Below, one piece after another: positions 58,301 to 64,000 of a DNA stretch of 64,000 nt. Origin of the DNA: Ciona intestinalis (Eukaryota; Chordata; Ascidiacea; Phlebobranchia; Cionidae). A model generated the notes under the pieces. The model saw nothing but the letters and a program-made list of their open reading frames with translations, was not told the DNA's origin and did no database searches. The stretch lies in the NCBI RefSeq assembly GCF_000224145.3, contig NW_004190433.2, forward strand, positions 85,633 through 149,632, written 5' to 3'. Both the position numbers and the translations under genes were made by a program. Position 1 is the first letter of the stretch, and the number at the start of each line of letters is the position of its first letter.

Positions 58301-61300
58301 AATAAAAGTCGGTATACAGTTCGGTGCAATAAGGTAATTTCTGTTTGCATTTTCATTACCTTTATTTAAAGTTATTGCCATTTTCCTATACACAGGGAAA
58401 ACAGATTTCCAACAGTTTACCAGCATTAAGTGAAGTTATTGCCATGGAAATTGAAACCAAGGCCTCTTGTGTTCCTTACTCCGTTGTTTTACATCCACCT
58501 GCTGTGATAATGCCAGGCAGCATATTGGTTGGAACAACAGTAAAAAGACCGCTGCAAATGGCCAATTACAGGTATTTGTTAGATAGTTTATACAAATTTG
58601 CCTAATGATAATCATAATACCGGCGCCCTGGCAAAGTAGGTTAGTGCGCCTGCCTGTAACCAGGGGTAATGGGTTCAAGACTCGAGGCTGCTACCATTGT
58701 GGGCAAATGTGTCCTTGAGCAAGACACTTAACGGCAATTGCTCCAACCCAGGGGTCACTATTTATCAGCTATACATAAAATAAATAAAAAGATTTTGTTT
58801 TATATGTATAAGGACCGGTTAGGAATGCCATTAGACATGGGATTTGGCCTATTACTTTTTTACTTACCGGCTATGTATTATTACTAACCAGGTATGTATT
58901 ACACATCTCAAAATTCCACCCACAGTTTGGCTCCAATCAATTTCAAATGGGATTGTGTGACAAGCCCAAACATAGTTGAAGTTGAACCAGCTATTGGTAT
59001 GATCAACCCTGGAGATGTAGCTCAACTACAAGTTACAGTGACTGGTTTGAACCCAGGCTTACTGTCTTGTAATGTACTTTGCAACATACAACATCAATCT
59101 AACCCAATTTCAATTGTGGTTTCTTCACAAATTAGGGGACCTAATGTTGTCATAGGTATGTTGTTGATATGTTTAATGCAATTTATTCTATATTGGTAAA
59201 GCCTTACTAAAAGACACATCAGTCGAACTGGTACTTAGACCAAAATTAGCTCATTTTTCCAACAACCAGGATAATATTAGGTATTCTATTTATTCTATAT
59301 CGGTAAAGTGTTGTTAAAAGGCACATCAAGAGACCGGGTATTCTTACCAGAACTAGCTCATTACCCCAACACCTATTTCATTACCCTAACACATATTTCT
59401 TTTTTACTTAAGGGGTGTTTTTGTATGTAAAGAAAAAGAAAGGCAATATATTTTCTCACTGATAATATGTCTAATGTTGTTTTTAGATAACGTTTCAATT
59501 GATTTTGGATTAATCAAAGTTGGATCAAAAGCAACACAGAAGTTGTATATTCGAAACACAACTCAACTAAATGCATCTTGGAAACTAAACAAATCATTAG
59601 TTGACAGGTAATATGCAATCTTTACAATGCCTATTACTGCTTTTTTTACCAAATCTGCAATATTTTTTCCTTTTACGCGTTTTAGCATACTCTCTGTGAA
59701 AAAAATAAGTAAAAGTTTTTTTGTTTGGCACTGTAAGTCCCTGGTTACACCACTTGTGTATATAGACGAAATGTTGTGTCTTCTCAATGCTTCAATTGTG
59801 AATATGTGTGTGCAACAACTTAATGGCCATTGATTCAGCCCAGTAGTTCTTTGTGGGTTATTTAAATGTAAAAAAAGGAAGTCATATACTTGGTAATGTG
59901 AGAGGGCACGAGTTGTGTGAAATAGAATACCTGTGTTATAACAACAATTTATTTCCCTTCGTGGATACATAAATTTCATTTATTCGTTTATTTGTTTCCA
60001 GTAAAGCCATTGGAATCACCCCATCAAGTGGTGAGCTACCATCTCTAGCAAAGCAAGAGGTCACCGTGACCTTTAACCCTATGACCCCAAGTTCGCTAAA
60101 CACAACAATCACCCTTGATGTGGAAGGGGGTGAAAGTTCAAGTGTTGCCGTCAAATCTGAGGTTCAAAACACACAGGTGAATAATTAAAGCGTTGGTAAA
60201 CACTTGATAAGGTAATTTATTTGGTGGAGTTATTCATAGTAACTTACTTTCCTTGCGTTCTCGCGTGGCCAGAAAACAACAGTCGTCATAACATGGATGT
60301 TCTGTTTCATACACTTCGTGCCAGCTTACGAGTTACCATGTATGTTACTTTGTGGGTGATTATTTTGAGGGGATTTTTTTCACGTTTTTTAAGTATGGCT
60401 GATTGTAGTGTCTTTTTAATTTTACTAGGGATATCTTTTAAGCTCAATAGCAAAAGGAAGAAAGTTAATATATCTGTTAGTTTTAAATTTAGGTTTTTAC
60501 CTGAAATGAACAACAACATTTATTTTTGTTCACTGCAATTATAGTTGTATTTCATCTACCCCAATATTTTTATAAATAATTTCCAATGTTACAGGTTTGC
60601 TTTGAAGAATGCCTGGTTGTCTTAAAAGAAACATTTGTATCGGTTCCACAAACAAGTTCTGTTGTACTTCTCAATCAAACTTTGTTCCCAACCAAGTTTT
60701 CCTTCCAAGAGTTAAAGGGGAAACAGTCAGAGTTCTGTGATGTCACAGTCTTCCCAAATAAGGGCATCCTTGGACCACATGAAAGACTTGAACTGCAGGT
60801 TAAAATTATATCATAAATAATATAGTTTGGTTATTATATTCACATAAATTAGTGCTTTGAAATTCGTACAATAACTCATACTTGCTTAAATCGAAAACTG
60901 TTTTTGTGAAAATAAGTCATTTTGTAAAAATATAATATTTTTTAAAAAGAAAAATAAGTCAATTTGTAAAGCTCTCTGCTAGATGAAATTCTGCTTTTTG
61001 TTTACATCTTTTACTGCTGGTACATTCTGCCCAGAGCCAAGGTTGAAATTATCCTCCTTTGATGATTTTTAGGTCACTTTTCAATGTAGAGAAGTTGTGG
61101 AAATAAATGAAGTTTATCTTCCATGCTACATCGAAGAAATGAAGAATCCTATAGTGTTGGGTTTCTACAGCAATGTTAACGCACTATCTGTGACTTACGC
61201 CACACCATGCGCAAACTGGTAAGCAATTTTTTAAATACACAAGTAGAGCTGGAATTCAGCTTTACCCCACTAAAATACTGTTCTGAAAACTAGACAAATA

Positions 61301-63679
61301 TTTTAGGTTTACCAGAATGGTGTTTAAGAAGTTACAATACATTTAAAATCCAGATTGTAACAATTTTTTGAGTTATAAGAGTTACAGGAGCACTGGTTTT
61401 CGAAATCCAGCCCCACAGACAACTATTAAGTGTTTGAAAAAAAATTGAAATACATTTGGCTGGCTAATAAGAGATAATTTTAATTCAACCAAAATATTTA
61501 TACTTTAAAACTTAATTTATATTTTTAAAGCAGTTATTCTGAAGTTGTAACCTTGTTTTCAGTGAAGATCTCAAGTTAGATTTTGTTGATGTTGAAGTAT
61601 CCAGTATCCAAACATTGCAAGTTGTTCTCACCAACCTTACAGCCATTCGTGCCCCATGGTCTGCTTATGTAACTAACTTCTTTGTAAGTTTTTCACCAAT
61701 TCCAATGATAATTTAATTTTAAATGTTAGATGTCTTATAGGATTATCATATTTTACATATGTAGTGTACAATCACATAGTTAAGTTGTCTTGCTTAGATA
61801 GGTAACTAGGTGCAGTAGGAAAGTACTTATTCAATAAAGGTTAAATAAAGTTAAGTGTCTTGTTCAAAGAGACATAAGCACAAAAAGATAGCAGCCTCAA
61901 CCCGTATTCTCTGGGCTACGGGCTTACTTTCACACATGTATCAATAAATGTATGTAACCTACTTTATTCTTGCATGGACGGAAGACAACAGTCTGTTCAA
62001 CATGGGTGTTTTGTTTCCTACACCTTGTGCCGGTTTATGAGTTACCATGTATGTTACTTTGTAGGTGATTATTTTTTTTAGGACTTTTCATCTTTTTTAT
62101 GTGTGGCTGGACAACCCATTAGTAACCAGTGGGTTTGAGCAATTACTGCTAGTTTTTTGCCCAAGGACACATTTACACCCACAATGGTAGCCACGGGGAG
62201 CCTTGAACAGATTACCTCTGGGTGAGAGACATGTGCGCTAAACACTTTTCCCTGGCACCAGTCATGTAAAATGCCTTACAGCATCAGAATATTCATAAAA
62301 AATGTTTCTATTAAATTATAAATGTTTATGAATTAATATTTCCAGTACAAGCCCAGCGCACCCCACCCGCCACCACAGAACTTTAAAAGCGTCAAATCGC
62401 GACGTGCAATGTTGGGTCGAACTCCTAACTTGGCCGACCCACTTGCTAAAACTAATGCACAAACAATTGCAGGTAATCTTGTATTTTATAACATGTTAAT
62501 TTCTACTTTGTAAAATGGACTGCAAAAGTAAAGGAAAATGGTTTTAACTAATATTAAACTATAGTTTAATGTATTCACAAAAATATTTTACTAACTAAAC
62601 CATAGTTAAATATAATCTTAGCCACAAAGGTTATTGATGTCTTTCAATTTGTTCAGTTTTGTAACTAAATTTATTCATGCAATGTTCCCCATGTTNTTAA
62701 ATAGAAAAAGACTTGTTAGCTTTATGGTTCTTTGGTTGAATAAACACAAGTTTGCCTAGTTCTTAAAGTGGTAGAAAATTCATAAAAAATAGCTTGTTCG
62801 AATCAAACCTGTAAAATAACATTATAATATAGTGACTGCAACTTAAAGGGGCATACCAACAAAAAAATCAAAATTTGTTTTGATCGAAATGCTCAAACAT
62901 GATTTAAAAGAACCACCAAAGTTTCAAACAACAAACAGCTTCTGCAAATCAGCTGTTTTACCATTCCCTTTATTGCGTAATCTGTATAATACCTCAACCA
63001 TTTGCCACATTCCAGATAAATGCAAGCGAGTTCTCAGCAGTGGACTTGGAGCAGCTTTCTTACTTGACCCACCAAGTGGTAAACTTGGTCCTTACCAGTC
63101 TCAAGTTATCAACATATCAGCGTATAACAATATGTGGGGGAAATATGAGGATACTTTTGTTTGCGATGTGGAAGGTAATTATGAAGCGAAAAATAGGTTT
63201 ATATTTGTAAAGTAGCATGTTTAATGGTTTTATGTTCTAGGTCTATTTAGAAAGTTTGCATGTATGTGTAAACTGCTTAAGATTTTCTATAATTATGTCT
63301 TTAAGCGATGTGGTTTGCTTACAGTATGGTTTTGATGATTTTGAATACTATTTTAGGTGAAAAGAGTGTTTTTAAGTAAAGTCCCATGTAAAAATTTAAT
63401 GTTCATTCCATTGGTTACTTTATTAGTATGTACGTTTTACCCCCATATATGCACTGTATAAAAATGTAAATGATAATTTAAGCAATTTATTGAAGCAATT
63501 TTATTGTTCAGGTTTAGAATCGCAACTGATTCCAATCAGTATGAATGTGATTGGTTGTCCACTCAAGTTCCAGATAGCAAATCAAAGTAACGAAGGGACA
63601 GTGTTGAGGTATGGAACACATCTTGATGGGGATGCTCCAGTTGCAAGGAAAGTCCGAATCAATAATACAAGTTGTTGTG
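49352..63679 (+). CDS. DLEC1: DLEC1 (cilia/flagella-associated, CFAP81), 3' end outside window
   Basis: Exons: 49352-49471, 50293-50433, 50864-50926, 51198-51294, 51823-51933, 51993-52093, 52399-52589, 53264-53386, 53789-53873, 54008-54095, 54469-54642, 55061-55194, 55658-55841, 56247-56412, 56988-57192, 57534-57722, 58396-58571, 58926-59155, 59487-59607, 60002-60176, 60595-60798, 61073-61218, 61563-61683, 62346-62472, 63016-63174, 63512-63679. Phases agree throughout; about 1266 residues. Landmarks match vertebrate DLEC1: DVSHILAGVFHDLYTKEV, RHNFLKNPRFIPLDES, FSLGLGKFPGQHGVVAPGMC, KTIDCGFCLVGGVKVVDLPL, VIVCDNCQVQYVTIQG, KNPIVLGF, SAYNNMWGKYEDTFVCDVE. The repeated Ig-like MSP/ASH-type beta domains suit a ciliary protein. 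It starts at the conserved upstream ATG shared with the truncated copy A. The exon 25 border is the least certain. A possible short next exon, 63792-63834, is phase-compatible but unproven. Confidence 0.95.
51385..51640 (+). repeat. SINE copy, DLEC1 intron 4
   Basis: CCAGTGTGGGCGTATGTGTC, GGCAATTGCTCCAACCCAGT, AATCACCCACAAAGTAATAT, CATAAGCTGGCACGAGG and an ATTC tail. A second, headless-looking start (GCATAGTGGTTAAAAAGCCT) follows at once at 51645. Confidence 0.85.
52640..52830 (+). repeat. SINE copy lacking its head, DLEC1 intron 7
   Basis: TTGCTCCCACTCAGTGGTTA, AATCACTCACAAAGTAACAT, TACATGGTAACTGGTAAGCT and ACGCGACGATAAAGTAAGTT. It begins about 50 bp after exon 7. Confidence 0.8.
56440..56585 (+). 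repeat. SINE body, DLEC1 intron 14
   Basis: AAAGACACTTAGCAGCACTT, GCTCCAACCCAGTGGTCACT, ACCAACAAAGTAACATACTT and AACTGGCATGAGGTGTAAA. The head is missing. Confidence 0.75.
57751..57935 (+). repeat. SINE with head, internally shortened, DLEC1 intron 16
   Basis: Head GACCGTTGCTGTAGCACAGT and box B GGTAATGGGTTCAAGGC, body to CACTAATGGGTTGTCC, then a direct jump to ATTCATTCATTTATTC; the tail block is deleted. Confidence 0.8.
58621..58790 (+). repeat. SINE head and body, DLEC1 intron 17
   Basis: CGGCGCCCTGGCAAAGTAGG, GGTAATGGGTTCAAGACTCG, CTACCATTGTGGGCAAATGT and CTTAACGGCAATTGCTCCAA, ending at an A-rich run. The tail is absent. Confidence 0.8.
59735..59990 (+). repeat. Old SINE copy, DLEC1 intron 19
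   Basis: Diverged: AACAACTTAATGGCCATTGA, CAGCCCAGTAGTTCTTTGTG, ACTTGGTAATGTGAGAGGGC and ATTTCATTTATTCG. Confidence 0.6.
60232..60415 (-). repeat. SINE tail, reverse orientation, DLEC1 intron 20
   Basis: GTAACTTACTTTCCTTGCGT, CTCGCGTGGCCAGAAAACAA, GTGCCAGCTTACGAGTTACC and TACTTTGTGGGTGATTATTT. Confidence 0.8.
61941..62266 (-). repeat. Full-length SINE, reverse orientation, DLEC1 intron 23
   Basis: Runs from the tail (ATGTAACCTACTTTATTCTT) through GAGTTACCATGTATGTTACT, GGACAACCCATTAGTAACCA and CACCCACAATGGTAGCCACG to the tRNA-like head in reverse (TTGAACAGATTACCTCTGGG, CCTGGCACC). About 325 bp. Confidence 0.8.
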
Positions 63680-64000
63680 GTAAGTGCTTGAGTGTAAGTT
63701 GATGCCGGTTTATGTGTCATTCCACAACAGTCTATAAAATGTGTTGCTTAATCCTTTATTTACATACTGTTACTTAAAAATGCATATTTAGGTGCTTGTT
63801 CCCATGAATTGGAGTGTCACGGTCCAACTTTTATGTAAGTCTGTGGCAACATGACCGCTGCAGAACCTCAATCACGTTTATTCAATTCATATCTTGCATA
63901 ACACCCTTATAGTGTATTTAGTTTTAACTGTTCAGGTTAATATTAATGTTAATATAAAAACTTAGGTGCCTGTGAACACGTGTCGTAAAAATTCTCATTA

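Noticed and set aside
63016-63215. Extension of DLEC1 exon 25 upstream to about 62880
   Set aside because: The upstream frame has no convincing DLEC1 similarity, while the AG at 63014-63015 fits the phase of exon 24.
1-64000. Spliced-leader sequences, CRISPR arrays, snRNA or rRNA genes, and LTR or capsid-bearing elements
   Set aside because: None was recognised on either strand; repeats present are MITEs, SINEs and local duplications.

Overview
This window is nuclear DNA from an ascidian tunicate, most likely a Ciona species. The evidence is AT-rich sequence, chordate-type proteins cut into many short exons by short GT-AG introns, and a dense load of small non-autonomous elements: a ~190 bp inverted-repeat MITE and a tRNA-headed SINE with an ATTC-type tail. 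Species assignment is inference. There are assembly gaps at 9630-9679, 36958-37457 (exactly 500 N), 41478-41630 and 46190-46239.

Layout. (1) 1-2655, minus: 5' part of a mitochondrial-type enoyl-CoA hydratase (ECHDC2/AUH group), divergent from (2) 3696-5943, plus: a five-exon centrin-like EF-hand protein; a small inverted-repeat element fills much of the space between them. (3) 6740-23640, plus: a complete 30-exon AP3D1 (AP-3 adaptor delta subunit, about 1193 aa). (4) 23641-28137: no recognisable gene, only decayed SINEs and one MITE. (5) 28138-30206, minus: a complete four-exon GT10 alpha-1,3-fucosyltransferase-like gene. (6) 31340-40147: a tandem duplication. Block A carries a secreted C-type lectin and the first four exons of DLEC1; block B carries a nearly identical lectin and then, after an 8.8 kb repeat-rich spacer, the full DLEC1 (49352 to beyond the window end, 26 exons seen). 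The spacer holds an intronless GNAT acetyltransferase (43968-44654, minus), a TPR-like relic, inverted repeats and nested transposons.

The genes look like independent housekeeping, ciliary (EF-hand/centrin-like, DLEC1), Golgi/secretory (AP3D1, fucosyltransferase) and defence/recognition (lectin) functions; no operon or pathway cluster is apparent. All exon models were checked by hand for reading phase: the EF-hand, AP3D1, fucosyltransferase and lectin models sum to exact codon multiples and end in a stop.

No clear new multi-gene system is visible. The most interesting observations are a 35 bp perfect foldback with an 8 bp target duplication whose paralogous site in block B looks like an empty-site footprint; a GNAT gene whose last codons and stop derive from a MITE end; a dead lectin exon split by a MITE; nested elements including a hAT-type MITE with a perfect 8 bp target duplication; and three separate intronic tandem duplications that copied a splice site with it.
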